The notes under the pieces were generated by a model. It was not told the DNA's origin, ran no database searches, and saw only the letters and a list, made by a program, of their open reading frames with translations. The position numbers and the translations under genes are program-made. A stretch of DNA of 50,153 nucleotides from Planctomycetota bacterium (GTDB lineage: Bacteria; Planctomycetota; UBA1135; GCA-002686595). Each line of letters opens with the position of its first letter. Positions within the stretch are counted from its first letter, which is position 1. The DNA lies in the NCBI GenBank assembly GCA_028823345.1, contig JAPKBR010000027.1, positions 1 to 50,153 on the forward strand. Reading direction: 5' to 3'. Positions 8,096-17,052 of this stretch are shown here, one piece after another.

Positions 8096-9202
8096 GTGAA
8101 AGTATGCCTCTTGACGAATCAGGACCTGTCATTGGATCCATTCCCACCTGATGACTGGCCCTGTGACCCGCGGCCCTTTTGGCCGGAAGCCGAATGGACG
8201 GTTGGAACCCTGAAGAATAAGCGCACCTCGGTCGCCCAGGTGGAGAAGCTGATTCGCCAGGGCTTCGACTTGTTCTTCAATCTCTGCGACGGAGCCGAAG
8301 GGCAATCGACCCCCGGCATCGAGGTGGTCGAGACCCTTGAGCGTCATGGGGTGCCATTCACGGGGGCCACATCCGCTTACTACGAGCCCACCCGCATGGC
8401 CATGAAAGAGGCCTGCGCCCGGGTGGGGGTTTTGACCCCTGCCTGTGTACTCGCGAGCACGCCCCTCGATGTGGAGCGCGCGGCAGAAGAGCTGACCTTT
8501 CCGCTTTTCGTCAAGCACTACAACAGTTACGCCAGCGTGGATTTGAGTCGTAACTCGCGCGTGCTGACCCCATCGGGTTTACGCCGCCAAGCACGCAAGA
8601 TCATGAAGCGTCATGGGGCAGCGTTGATCGAAGAGTACATCGCTGGCACCGAGTGCGCGGTGCTGGTGGCCGAGAATCCCGATGATCCCGCACGCCCGAT
8701 CACCTACACCCCGGTGCAATACAAGTTCCCCAAGGGCGAGAGTTTCAAACACGCCAAGCTCAAGTGGGAGGACTATGACGGCCTAGAGTCTTTCCCAGTG
8801 GAGGACCCCCTGTTGGATGCTCGTCTGCGCAAGGCTTCTGCCGACTTCTTTGTTGCCATAGGCGGCACTAGCTTTGGCCGCTGCGACATCCGCGTGGACG
8901 AAAAAGGCACTCCGTATATCCTAGAGATCAATCCAAACTGCGGCGTGTACTACCCACCAACGGATCCGGGTACCGCCGATATTTGTTTGGCACTGGACCC
9001 CGCAGGCCACGTGGGGTTCACGCGCAGTCTGGTTGCCGCCGCATTCGCCCGTCATGCCTCAGCCAAAGGTGCGGAACCCAGCAATGTGGTATCCGCCCCT
9101 GCGACCACTTTTGCGCCCGCCATTGAGCCGACTCCTGTGGCTCCCCCTGCGGCTCCTCCTGCGGCCACCAACTCTTCAGTGCCTCCGCAGAGCCCCCAAT
9201 AG
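8096..9202 (+). CDS. ATP-grasp ligase related to D-alanine--D-alanine ligase, with low-complexity tail
   Basis: This 368-residue protein has the ATP-grasp layout. An N-terminal Rossmann-like part holds F-F-N-L-C-D-G and G-V-P-F-T-G-A, followed by the ATP-binding middle (P-L-F-V-K-H-Y-N-S-Y-A-S-V and E-E-Y-I-A-G-T-E). The metal/ATP end reads R-C-D-I-R-V-D...I-L-E-I-N-P-N-C-G. These are Ddl-like motifs, but the N-terminus (QDLSLDPFPPDDWPCDPRPF) and the lack of a clear Ddl dipeptide pocket suggest another carboxylate-amine ligase. The GTG at 8096 is the only start that keeps the first beta strand (MKVCLLTNQD). After residue 330 the sequence becomes a Pro/Ala/Thr-rich tail, unusual for a cytosolic ligase. 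It is separated by 21 bases from a convergent sulfatase. Confidence 0.8.
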   Translation: MKVCLLTNQDLSLDPFPPDDWPCDPRPFWPEAEWTVGTLKNKRTSVAQVEKLIRQGFDLFFNLCDGAEGQSTPGIEVVETLERHGVPFTGATSAYYEPTRMAMKEACARVGVLTPACVLASTPLDVERAAEELTFPLFVKHYNSYASVDLSRNSRVLTPSGLRRQARKIMKRHGAALIEEYIAGTECAVLVAENPDDPARPITYTPVQYKFPKGESFKHAKLKWEDYDGLESFPVEDPLLDARLRKASADFFVAIGGTSFGRCDIRVDEKGTPYILEINPNCGVYYPPTDPGTADICLALDPAGHVGFTRSLVAAAFARHASAKGAEPSNVVSAPATTFAPAIEPTPVAPPAAPPAATNSSVPPQSPQ

Positions 9203-9223
9203 GTCTGTGGGCTTGGCGCCGTA

Positions 9224-10726
9224 CTAGCGGGCTCCGCGCACGCCGCCCTCGGCGTTCACCAGTCGCTGGAGGTGGGTGGCCATCTTGGCCGCGCGCTCGG
9301 GGTTCTTGGGGGCCAGGTTTGTTTGCTCGCTGGGGTCAACACGCAGGTCATAGAGTTGCGGCTTGCCATTCTTGCCCCGCGGGGGGATGAACTTCCACTG
9401 GTGATCCCGGAGGGCCTGGCCGCGGGATTCTTCGATCAGGATCGGGGTGCCGACGGGGTCCTTGCCCAGGAGCGCGGGCATCACATTGCGGCTGTCGATA
9501 CCTTGGGTCTCGTCGAGCTCGATGTTGACCAAGGCCGCAAAGCTCGCCAAGAAATCGATCTGGTTGATCATAGCTGCGGACGATCCGGGTTTGACCTTGG
9601 CGGGCCAGCGCAGAATCAGGGGCACTCGAGTCCCGCCCTCGTAGATTTGATACTTGCCGCCGCGATAAATGCCCGAGGCGTCATGCCCGCGATCCACTTC
9701 CTTCGTGGATGTGGGCACCGTGGTGCCGTCTTGATAGCCATCATCGTAGACCGGCCCGTTGTCGCTGGTGAAAATCACGATGGTGTTCTCAGCAAGTCCC
9801 TCGGCCTCGAGGGCTTCAAGAATTGAGCCCACTGCCGCGTCCAACTGCACCATGGCATCCCCGCGGAAACTAAGGCTGGACTTGCCCCGGTAGCGAGGAT
9901 GGGGCGCACGGGGAACATGGATGTCCTGGGACGAAAAGAATAGGAAAAAGGGCTGGTCTTTGGTTTGACGCTTGAGAAACGCCTCGGTTTGGGTAACGAA
10001 CTCATCCGCCATGGTTTCGTCATTCCAAAGAGCTGCCTTGCCACCCCACTGGAAACCGATGCGGCCGATACCGTTGATCACTGAATTGTTGTGGCCGTGG
10101 GTGATGCCGTAGTAGCTCATGGCCTCGGGAGTCTTCTTTCCGTTTGGATAAACTGTTCCCGTGAACCCCTCGGGTTTCTTGCCCACGTACAGGGGATCCT
10201 TTGGATCCAAGTTGACCACCGTGTGATTTTCCACATAGACGCAGGGAACCCGGTCGTTCGTGGAGGGCAAGAGGAATGAGTAACCAAAGCCCACTTCCAG
10301 CGGGCCCGGCGCGACCTTGCCGTTCCAGTCCATTGGTGTCCCCTTGTTGCCAATTCCAAGGTGCCACTTACCGACGATCCCCGTGGTATAGCCCGCCGCC
10401 TGGAACATCTGGGGCAAGGTGTACATGTGCGGCATGATCGTCAGGGGCGCATCCGGGCGCAGAACGCGAACCCCATGCCGAAAGCCGTGGATCCCCGTTA
10501 GCAGGGAGAATCGCGAAGGCGTGCAGGTAGAAGCAGAACAGTGACCATCGGTGAAGCGCAGGCCTTCCGCTGCCAAGCGATCAATGTTTGGGGTGGGAAT
10601 CAATTCGGAGCCATAGACTCCAACATCCCCATAGCCCACATCGTCCCCATAGATTAGAACCACATTGGGTTGCTGGGCGGGGGCGGAGGCGGCGGTGAGG
10701 AAGAGGATGATGGGGAAAATGTGCAT
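9224..10726 (-). CDS. secreted arylsulfatase, Cys-type (formylglycine)
   Basis: This 500-residue type I sulfatase has a signal peptide (MHIFPIILFLTAASAPAQQ). It starts with the metal-binding strand Y-G-D-D-V-G-Y-G-D. The maturation motif is C68-T-P-S-R72, where the Cys is converted to formylglycine, followed by F-S-L-L-T-G. A late F-T-S-D-N-G-P segment supplies further calcium ligands. The length is usual for the family. It would remove sulfate esters from polysaccharide or other extracellular substrates in the periplasm or outside. It is divergently oriented to the gene at 10853 (126 bases between) and convergent with the ATP-grasp gene. No maturase gene is present in this window. Confidence 0.93.
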   Translation of the reverse strand: MHIFPIILFLTAASAPAQQPNVVLIYGDDVGYGDVGVYGSELIPTPNIDRLAAEGLRFTDGHCSASTCTPSRFSLLTGIHGFRHGVRVLRPDAPLTIMPHMYTLPQMFQAAGYTTGIVGKWHLGIGNKGTPMDWNGKVAPGPLEVGFGYSFLLPSTNDRVPCVYVENHTVVNLDPKDPLYVGKKPEGFTGTVYPNGKKTPEAMSYYGITHGHNNSVINGIGRIGFQWGGKAALWNDETMADEFVTQTEAFLKRQTKDQPFFLFFSSQDIHVPRAPHPRYRGKSSLSFRGDAMVQLDAAVGSILEALEAEGLAENTIVIFTSDNGPVYDDGYQDGTTVPTSTKEVDRGHDASGIYRGGKYQIYEGGTRVPLILRWPAKVKPGSSAAMINQIDFLASFAALVNIELDETQGIDSRNVMPALLGKDPVGTPILIEESRGQALRDHQWKFIPPRGKNGKPQLYDLRVDPSEQTNLAPKNPERAAKMATHLQRLVNAEGGVRGAR

Positions 10727-10852
10727 GAAAGGAGTCTAGCGTCCCCTGCGCCCCGGCCTCAACGGGCTGGGCCTCTTGAAGGACCCTGCCCGGCCCGATT
10801 GCTTCTATACTGGAATTCCTCGACTCCATTCACGCTCATCCCCGCAAGTTTC

Positions 10853-13315
10853 ATGATCAAGCGCTACGTTCCTGTTCTTCTGTTGCCTGTTCTGCTCGGA
10901 GTGATTGCCCTAGCCATTTGGACCGCTGGAGGTGATGGAGTTCAAGATAAGTTGGGACCCGCAGGTGGGGGAACGGGGCAAGAGCCTGTCTCCAACCTGG
11001 CAACATCCTCGGACCGTCTCCAAGGGGAGGCGCGTAGAAGCGGAGTCCTTGAGGCTTCGAGTTCCATTGACCTTGCCGAGCAATCGACGCGGCAGGAGTC
11101 CTCTCGGCGGGAGATGGCTCAGTTGAGCGGGGTTGTTGTGGATGCCAGCGGAGCCGGAGTTGCCCATCTCGACGTGACCTGTTGGCAGGGAACGCGATGG
11201 TTGGGACGTACGGAACCGAAGAATCCAATCCGCACCAAGACGGCGTCCAACGGCACATTTAGCATGGACCTGGAGGCGACCTCTTTTGTCTTGACCGCGG
11301 AGGGTAATGGCTGGACCACGCAAAGGGGACTGCGGGGAGAAATAAGGCAGGGCGAGAAGATCACTCTCCTTGAGATGGTGGTATCGGAGGCCCAGGTTTG
11401 TGAAGGAACTGTGGTCAATGCTGTCGGGCTACCCGTGGTTGGTGCGCAGATCTACGTCAATCACACCACAACCAGCAGCTCACTGGATGATGACACCGGC
11501 CACAAGCGCATTTCCATTTTCACCGGCGGTCGCGCCCTTACGGTGAGCGATGAGGCTGGGCGCTTCAAATTAAGCCCCTTGCCTAGTCGTGTTGCCACGG
11601 TCGAGGTGAAACATCCCGAATACCAGATCTTTAAACAGGCGGTGAACTTCAATAAGGAACTTGTGGTCATCCAACTCGAAGCTGGGATCATGCTGGAGGG
11701 CTCCATCCTTACCGCTGATGGAACTCCCGCAGCCGGGGCGCAGGTCATTGTGAATTGCGGGGTGCCACCGCAGCAGAAAATGTTCGCTGATGATCAGGGG
11801 CATTTCATCGCCAATGGTCTGAGCCCGACCATCGGGGGATTTGTGGCGGTTCATCTTCCGGGGAGCGCAATCCACGTGGTGCAGCATGTGGTTCTCCCAC
11901 GAGAGAATAACGGGCCCCTTGAGATTCAACTGGAGCGTGGGCACCAGCTGAATCTGAGGGTGGAAGATTCGAACGGAGATCCGATGCCCCGGGCCAAGGT
12001 CGTCTTGGAAGGGGATCGCATCCTTGATATTCCCAACTGGAGCTCTACGCCAGTGCGGACTTGGGAACGCCAGCATGGACGTGCTAGCCACACCACAGAC
12101 CGGGATGGGCATTTGCTGATCACCGACCTTTATCCCGGAACTTTCAAAGTCGATGTGCGTCCATCAGACCGCAAGGACCTTGTGGTTCGGGCCCACATTG
12201 CTTCGGATTTGGCCACAGGCGCCGCAAGTCAGATGAGTCCCGAGGTGATCGTATTCGATCTGCGGGCGGCAGAAAGTGTGGTCCTGAAGGGCACGATCAA
12301 GGATGTCCAGAGTGGCCTACCCATAGAGACGTTTCATTTTCTTGAATGGCGCCCGCAACCTGAGGGAGTAACATCGAACAGCGCCAGTATAAAACCTGTC
12401 GACTCTCCCAACGGTTCGTTCCGTGTCACCGGTATCCAACCGGGGAAAATCCGCCTAGAGTTCCAAGCGGAGGGCTATTCGGATTTGACCCTAGAGGAGC
12501 AGGAGTACTCGCCAGGGGAGTACGAATTTGAAATTGCCCTCTCACCTGCCCGGGAAGTAGTCCTCAAAATTCACCCACCCGCTGGGGAAGAAGCATTAGG
12601 CCTGTCAGGTCACATAAAAAACACCCGAGGTGACTTGCAGGAAATCACCGTGGGGGGGAGCACCAGCACCCAACTGCAAGTGCGAGATGGCATGGCACGC
12701 TTGGGCGGCTTGCCCGCCGAACGGTTGGAGTTGATGCTGATTGATACGTTATCCAGGCGGGAGTGGTTTTACCCTCTTGATCTGCGTAGCGAGTCCAGCA
12801 GCCCTATCGAGATCTTTCTGACGGACGAAGGTGCATACCATCCACAGACCGTTGGGATCTACGTGGTCACGGCGGAAAGTCCGGCCGGAATTTCAAAGCA
12901 GCTCACAGATCAATCCAGGATAACTGTTCAAGAAGAGAGTCCCCCCCTCGAAGCTGCCGAACTGGATCTGCTTAGAGCCGCAATCTGGCTCGACTTAGTA
13001 AAGCAAAGTTTGGCAGACGGGAAACTTAGTGGTCCGCTTCGTCAGGTCCGAATGACATTCCTCGACGGCGAAGGCAGATCCGTGGCGGAGGGTACCCTGT
13101 CGGCGCAAGAGGCCGGGGGATACAGCACAACACTTGTTTACGGCATATCCACTTCTTCTAGAAAGGGCAGGGAGGATCCCTGCCTGATTCAGCGCGTGAC
13201 CGGTAGATGCACCCATGTACGAGTTGAAATGGACGGAGCATCCGCACAAGAGATCGACATCAGGGCCATGTCCAAATCGCAGCGTCGCCAGATTCTGGTG
13301 ACCTTCCCGCACTAA
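10853..13315 (+). CDS. membrane-anchored protein with carboxypeptidase-regulatory-like repeats
   Basis: From the ATG at 10853 this is an 820-residue protein that opens with one hydrophobic segment (MIKRYVPVLLLPVLLGVIAL). The frame upstream to 10670 runs into the divergent sulfatase and lacks any signal. At least four repeats of the CarboxypepD_reg/Cna-B type can be seen from their pattern of hydrophobic-x-G-x-V-x-D-x-x-G-x-P-x-x-G-A. Examples are LSGVVVDASGAGVAHLDV, CEGTVVNAVGLPVVGAQI and LEGSILTADGTPAAGAQV. The last 200 residues are less regular. No catalytic site was recognised. Such proteins are abundant in Planctomycetota, and a role in surface structure or glycan binding is only a guess. 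The gene ends 127 bases before the sialic-acid operon. Confidence 0.78.
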   Translation: MIKRYVPVLLLPVLLGVIALAIWTAGGDGVQDKLGPAGGGTGQEPVSNLATSSDRLQGEARRSGVLEASSSIDLAEQSTRQESSRREMAQLSGVVVDASGAGVAHLDVTCWQGTRWLGRTEPKNPIRTKTASNGTFSMDLEATSFVLTAEGNGWTTQRGLRGEIRQGEKITLLEMVVSEAQVCEGTVVNAVGLPVVGAQIYVNHTTTSSSLDDDTGHKRISIFTGGRALTVSDEAGRFKLSPLPSRVATVEVKHPEYQIFKQAVNFNKELVVIQLEAGIMLEGSILTADGTPAAGAQVIVNCGVPPQQKMFADDQGHFIANGLSPTIGGFVAVHLPGSAIHVVQHVVLPRENNGPLEIQLERGHQLNLRVEDSNGDPMPRAKVVLEGDRILDIPNWSSTPVRTWERQHGRASHTTDRDGHLLITDLYPGTFKVDVRPSDRKDLVVRAHIASDLATGAASQMSPEVIVFDLRAAESVVLKGTIKDVQSGLPIETFHFLEWRPQPEGVTSNSASIKPVDSPNGSFRVTGIQPGKIRLEFQAEGYSDLTLEEQEYSPGEYEFEIALSPAREVVLKIHPPAGEEALGLSGHIKNTRGDLQEITVGGSTSTQLQVRDGMARLGGLPAERLELMLIDTLSRREWFYPLDLRSESSSPIEIFLTDEGAYHPQTVGIYVVTAESPAGISKQLTDQSRITVQEESPPLEAAELDLLRAAIWLDLVKQSLADGKLSGPLRQVRMTFLDGEGRSVAEGTLSAQEAGGYSTTLVYGISTSSRKGREDPCLIQRVTGRCTHVRVEMDGASAQEIDIRAMSKSQRRQILVTFPH

Positions 13316-13410
13316 CACAGGGCCAAGTCCGCGGCTAGGCATATCCTCACCAGAGGTGAAGCGGATTGCCGGGAGATAGATCCGGTAGGGTACACTGGGC
13401 CCGGGAACTT

Positions 13411-13430
13411 AAAGGCATACGCCTTTCTTT
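13411..13430 (+). promoter_or_regulatory. small hairpin ahead of the nan operon
   Basis: AAAGGC (13411-13416) and GCCTTT (13421-13426) form a 6-bp stem with loop ATAC, followed by CTTT. It lies 96 bases after the upstream stop and 13 bases before the ATG of the lyase gene. It could be a weak terminator for the upstream gene or a leader structure near the ribosome binding region. No obvious Shine-Dalgarno sequence is seen in the 13 bases between. Confidence 0.3.
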
Positions 13431-13442
13431 GCAAAGCGAACC

Positions 13443-14378
13443 ATGACCGAAACTCTCTTGAATGGCCTGATCGCCGCGACCTACACACCCATGGCCGCGG
13501 ATGGCTCCTTGTTGCTCGACGGCATTGAAGCCATGACCGAGCAATTACTCGGGGAAGGGGTCGCGGGTTTCTATGTGTGCGGGAGCACCGGTGAAGGGGT
13601 TTCCCTGAGCACTTCAGAGCGCAAGGCGGTGACCGCAGCCTTTGTGAGGGCGAGTGCTGGGCGCGGGCCCGTGGTGGTGCAGGTGGGGCACAACAGTCTG
13701 GCCGAGGCCTGCGATTTGGCGCGTCATGCACAAGAGGTGGGGGCTACGGCGGTCTCTGCTGCGGCGACCTCGTACTTCAAGGTGGACTCCACCGCCATGC
13801 TGGTTCAGTGCATGGGGCAGATCGCTGGGGCGGCTCCCGATTTGCCCTTTTACTACTATCACATCCCGCTGTTCACGGGAGTCGACGTGGACCTGTTGGA
13901 GTTCTTGGGTCGCGCGGGGGAAACCATCCCTAACTTTGCCGGGGTCAAGTACACAACTCCGCGCATCGATGAGTTCCAGGCTTGTTGCGAGCTGGAAAAG
14001 GGCCGTTATGAAATGCTCTGGGGCACCGACGAAATGCTGCTGCCCGCCTGGTCCATGGGCATTCACGGCGCAGTGGGCAGCACCTATAACCTGGCTGCTC
14101 CGCTTTACAGACGCTTGATTCAGGCCGCTGAAGCCGGGGATCTAGCAGAGGCCAAACGCCTTCAAATGCTGTCGATTGACATGATTCGCACCATCGGGCA
14201 GTTTCCCTTCCACCCCGCCATGAAGCGCGTCATGGGGTCGATTGGCATCGAATGCGGACCTTGCCGCTTGCCCCAGCGGCAGCTCACGGATCAGGAGTCC
14301 AAGAAGCTGCTCGGCGACCTGGAGCGCATGGGTTTCTATGACTGGGCACGCTCACCTGTGACCCAACCGGGGGCTTGA
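13443..14378 (+). CDS. nanA: N-acetylneuraminate lyase (DapA/NAL family)
   Basis: This 311-residue class I aldolase would split N-acetylneuraminate into N-acetylmannosamine and pyruvate in the cytoplasm. Key residues are visible: the pyruvate-carboxylate motif G47-S-T-G-E51, the catalytic tyrosine in Y139-H-I-P, and the Schiff-base lysine K169 in F-A-G-V-K-Y. The YHIP and GVKY contexts fit neuraminate lyases better than dihydrodipicolinate synthase, and the neighbours (mutarotase-symporter, AGE epimerase) agree. The start follows a hairpin and gives an N-terminus (MTETLLNGLIAATYTPM) that matches the family. The next gene begins 1 base after the stop, so translation is probably coupled. A related 2-keto-3-deoxy sugar aldolase remains the main alternative. 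Confidence 0.88.
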   Translation: MTETLLNGLIAATYTPMAADGSLLLDGIEAMTEQLLGEGVAGFYVCGSTGEGVSLSTSERKAVTAAFVRASAGRGPVVVQVGHNSLAEACDLARHAQEVGATAVSAAATSYFKVDSTAMLVQCMGQIAGAAPDLPFYYYHIPLFTGVDVDLLEFLGRAGETIPNFAGVKYTTPRIDEFQACCELEKGRYEMLWGTDEMLLPAWSMGIHGAVGSTYNLAAPLYRRLIQAAEAGDLAEAKRLQMLSIDMIRTIGQFPFHPAMKRVMGSIGIECGPCRLPQRQLTDQESKKLLGDLERMGFYDWARSPVTQPGA

Positions 14379-14379
14379 A

Positions 14380-17052
14380 GTGAGAGCCCGCGGCCTCAGG
14401 ATAAGTGCTGGGTTTGCCATAGGATGTGCGTTGCTCGTAGGCGCGAGTACGGGCCAAGAGTCCACTTCCGCGACTTCTCTCGGGGCCAATTCGCTCCTGA
14501 GTTTTAGCTCCCTGCCGGAGTTGCCCGATCCTCTAGGTGTTGCCGGTCCCTTTGTTGGCGTGCACCGCGGCGCCTTGATTGTCGCGGGGGGCGCGAACTT
14601 CCCAGTGGCTGAAGGGGCAGACCTTTGGACGGTGCCCAAGGTGTGGCACCGGCAAAGTTGGGTGCTGTTGCGGGACTCTGATGACGGAGCAAAATGGCAT
14701 GCGGGTGCTCCCTTGGAAAACCGGCGGGCTTATGGGGCTTCGGTCTCGACTCCCGATGGTGTGGTGTGCGTCGGTGGTAGCGATGGGGAGCGGACCTATT
14801 CAGATGCGTTTCTCTTGCAGTGGGATCCGTTGCAGGAGGACCTCACCCAGGTTTCTCTTCCTCCCTTGCCCCAGCCCATGGTCCATGGATCCGCTGCGCT
14901 TGTTGGGGACTGGGTTTATGTGACCTCGGGCCAAAGCACTCTCTCATTGGATTCAACAGGCGTAGGGTTTTGGCGCATGGATTTGTCCAATCCAAGCGCG
15001 TGGGAAGCCCTGCCGGATTTGCCCACCCCAAGCCGTGCCTTTCAACTGTTGATTGCCCAGCACAATGGGTTTGAGGATTGCATTTATCTGTTGGGCGGCC
15101 GCAGGCAGAACCCGGAAGTCCCTGGCTTGGGAGGGATCGTGTGCTCAGGGGACTTGCACGAGTTCAGCCCCAGCCGTCATCAAGCGCGTCAAGATTCCGA
15201 TAGCCTTCCCCCCGCCTGGCGCGTGCGCGCTTCGGCTCCCCAACCGACCATGGCTGGCACGGCCATCGGCGTGGGGCAGTCGCACATCTTTGTCTTGGGC
15301 GGAGCCAGCGGCGCATTGTTGGCCAAACAGGTCAGCGATCCGGACTTTGTCAAAAGTCACCCGGGATTTGAACGTCGGGCGCTTGCCTATCACACGATCA
15401 CTGACACCTGGATTGACGCGGGCACCACCCCCGTGAATCAGGTGACCACCCATGCGGTGGAGTGGAACGGGGCAATCGTGATCCCCAGCGGAGAGGTGCG
15501 GCCCCGGGTGCGCACCAGGGAAGTCTGGCAGGTGAGCCTAAAGGATTCCGAGCGCGGCTTTGGTGCCTTGAACCTGACGGTCTTGGGTGCGTATCTGCTG
15601 GCCATGGTGGGTGTGGGCGTGTATTTCATGCGCCGAAACAAGAACACCGATGACTACTTCCGTGGTGGCAAACGCATCGCATGGTGGGCCGCCGGTTGCA
15701 GCATTTTCGCTACCATGTTGAGCTCGATCACGTTCATGGCCATTCCCGCCAAGGCCTTTGCGCAGGATTGGGTTTACCTCTTGGGCAACATGATGATCCT
15801 GCCGGTGGCTCCCTTGGTTGTGTTCTTGGTGCTGCCCTTTTTTCGGCGTATCGACGCGACAAGTGCCTATGAGTACTTGGAACTGCGCTTCAACCGAGCC
15901 GTGCGCCAATTTGCCAGTGCGCTCTTCATTCTGTTTCACCTTTTCCGCATGGGCATCGTCATGTCCCTGGCGGGTTTAGCTCTGGCCGCAGCAACGCCCC
16001 TCAGCGGCACTCAATGTGTGTGGGTGATGGGATCCCTCAGCATCCTCTATTGCACGATGGGAGGTATCGAGGCCGTGATTTGGACCGATACGATCCAGAC
16101 CGTGGTGTTGTTGGGAGGAGCGCTCGTGTGCTTGGTGCTAATGATCATGCGCCTGGATGGAGGCCTTGGCCAAGCACTGGACACGGCCTTGGCCCATGAC
16201 AAGTTGCACGGGTTCAACTTCCATCTCGATGCAACCAGTGCAAATCTGGCTGTTTGGGTGGTTGTGATTGGTGCTCTGGGCCAGACCATTTCTAGCTACA
16301 CCGCCGATCAGGCCGTGGTGCAGAGGTACATGACCACGTCCAGCAAACGCCAAGCGGCCCGCTCGATTTGGATGGCCACGGCCCTGGCCGTTCCCGCATC
16401 GGTTTTGTTCTTCGCCTTGGGTACGGGCCTCTTTGTGTTCTACCACGCGCATCCCGAGCGCCTAGATCCGAGCTTCCTGACCGATCAGATATTCCCGCTC
16501 TTCATCGTGGAAGAGGTTCCCGTGGGACTGGCGGGTTTGATTGTGGCGGGGATTTTTGCTGCGGCTCAATCCACAGTGTCCACCAGCATGAACTCCACCG
16601 CGACTGCGGTGGTGACGGACTTTTTGCGGCCCATGGGGGCATGCAAGTCCGAGGCCGGCTATCTGGGCGCGGCGCGCTGGGTGACTCTTCTGTTGGGAAT
16701 TGTGGGGACCTTGCTTGGGCTCTTGTTTGTGAGCCCCGAAATCAAAAGCCTCTTCGATCAATTCTTGCGCGTCATCGGCATCTTTATGGGCGTGTTGGGT
16801 GGGCTCTTTGTCCTGGGGATGTTCACCAAGCGCTGTACCGGCTTGGGGGCCATGGTGGGTGTGACTTCGGGTGCGGCCCTGTTGTTTACCATGCCCCTGG
16901 TCTCCGAAATCAGTGGCTACCTTTATGCGTCTATTGGAATTGCGACCTGTCTCTTCATCGGGTATGGGGTGAGTCTCTTGACGCCCTCACCCCAGATGGA
17001 CCTGCGAGGTTTGACGCTGCACACCCTAGCGCCTAAATCGGAGACGGAATGA
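14380..17052 (+). CDS. kelch sialate mutarotase fused to sodium:solute symporter
   Basis: This 890-residue two-part protein starts at a GTG 1 base after the lyase. Residues 1-25 are a signal sequence or first membrane helix. Residues about 45-390 contain kelch-type beta-propeller blades (motifs such as G-G-A-N-F-P, V-C-V-G-G-S-D-G, Y-L-L-G-G-R, F-V-L-G-G-A-S-G), as in N-acetylneuraminate epimerase NanM and the cyclically permuted mutarotases. From about residue 396 a sodium:solute symporter follows with around 12 helices, including the signature G-G-I-E-A-V-I-W-T-D-T-I-Q. The propeller is expected outside the membrane, where it would interconvert sialic-acid anomers and feed the symporter, driven by a sodium gradient. 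Substrate assignment rests on the operon. The next gene overlaps its stop by 4 bases (ATGA). Confidence 0.88.
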   Translation: MRARGLRISAGFAIGCALLVGASTGQESTSATSLGANSLLSFSSLPELPDPLGVAGPFVGVHRGALIVAGGANFPVAEGADLWTVPKVWHRQSWVLLRDSDDGAKWHAGAPLENRRAYGASVSTPDGVVCVGGSDGERTYSDAFLLQWDPLQEDLTQVSLPPLPQPMVHGSAALVGDWVYVTSGQSTLSLDSTGVGFWRMDLSNPSAWEALPDLPTPSRAFQLLIAQHNGFEDCIYLLGGRRQNPEVPGLGGIVCSGDLHEFSPSRHQARQDSDSLPPAWRVRASAPQPTMAGTAIGVGQSHIFVLGGASGALLAKQVSDPDFVKSHPGFERRALAYHTITDTWIDAGTTPVNQVTTHAVEWNGAIVIPSGEVRPRVRTREVWQVSLKDSERGFGALNLTVLGAYLLAMVGVGVYFMRRNKNTDDYFRGGKRIAWWAAGCSIFATMLSSITFMAIPAKAFAQDWVYLLGNMMILPVAPLVVFLVLPFFRRIDATSAYEYLELRFNRAVRQFASALFILFHLFRMGIVMSLAGLALAAATPLSGTQCVWVMGSLSILYCTMGGIEAVIWTDTIQTVVLLGGALVCLVLMIMRLDGGLGQALDTALAHDKLHGFNFHLDATSANLAVWVVVIGALGQTISSYTADQAVVQRYMTTSSKRQAARSIWMATALAVPASVLFFALGTGLFVFYHAHPERLDPSFLTDQIFPLFIVEEVPVGLAGLIVAGIFAAAQSTVSTSMNSTATAVVTDFLRPMGACKSEAGYLGAARWVTLLLGIVGTLLGLLFVSPEIKSLFDQFLRVIGIFMGVLGGLFVLGMFTKRCTGLGAMVGVTSGAALLFTMPLVSEISGYLYASIGIATCLFIGYGVSLLTPSPQMDLRGLTLHTLAPKSETE

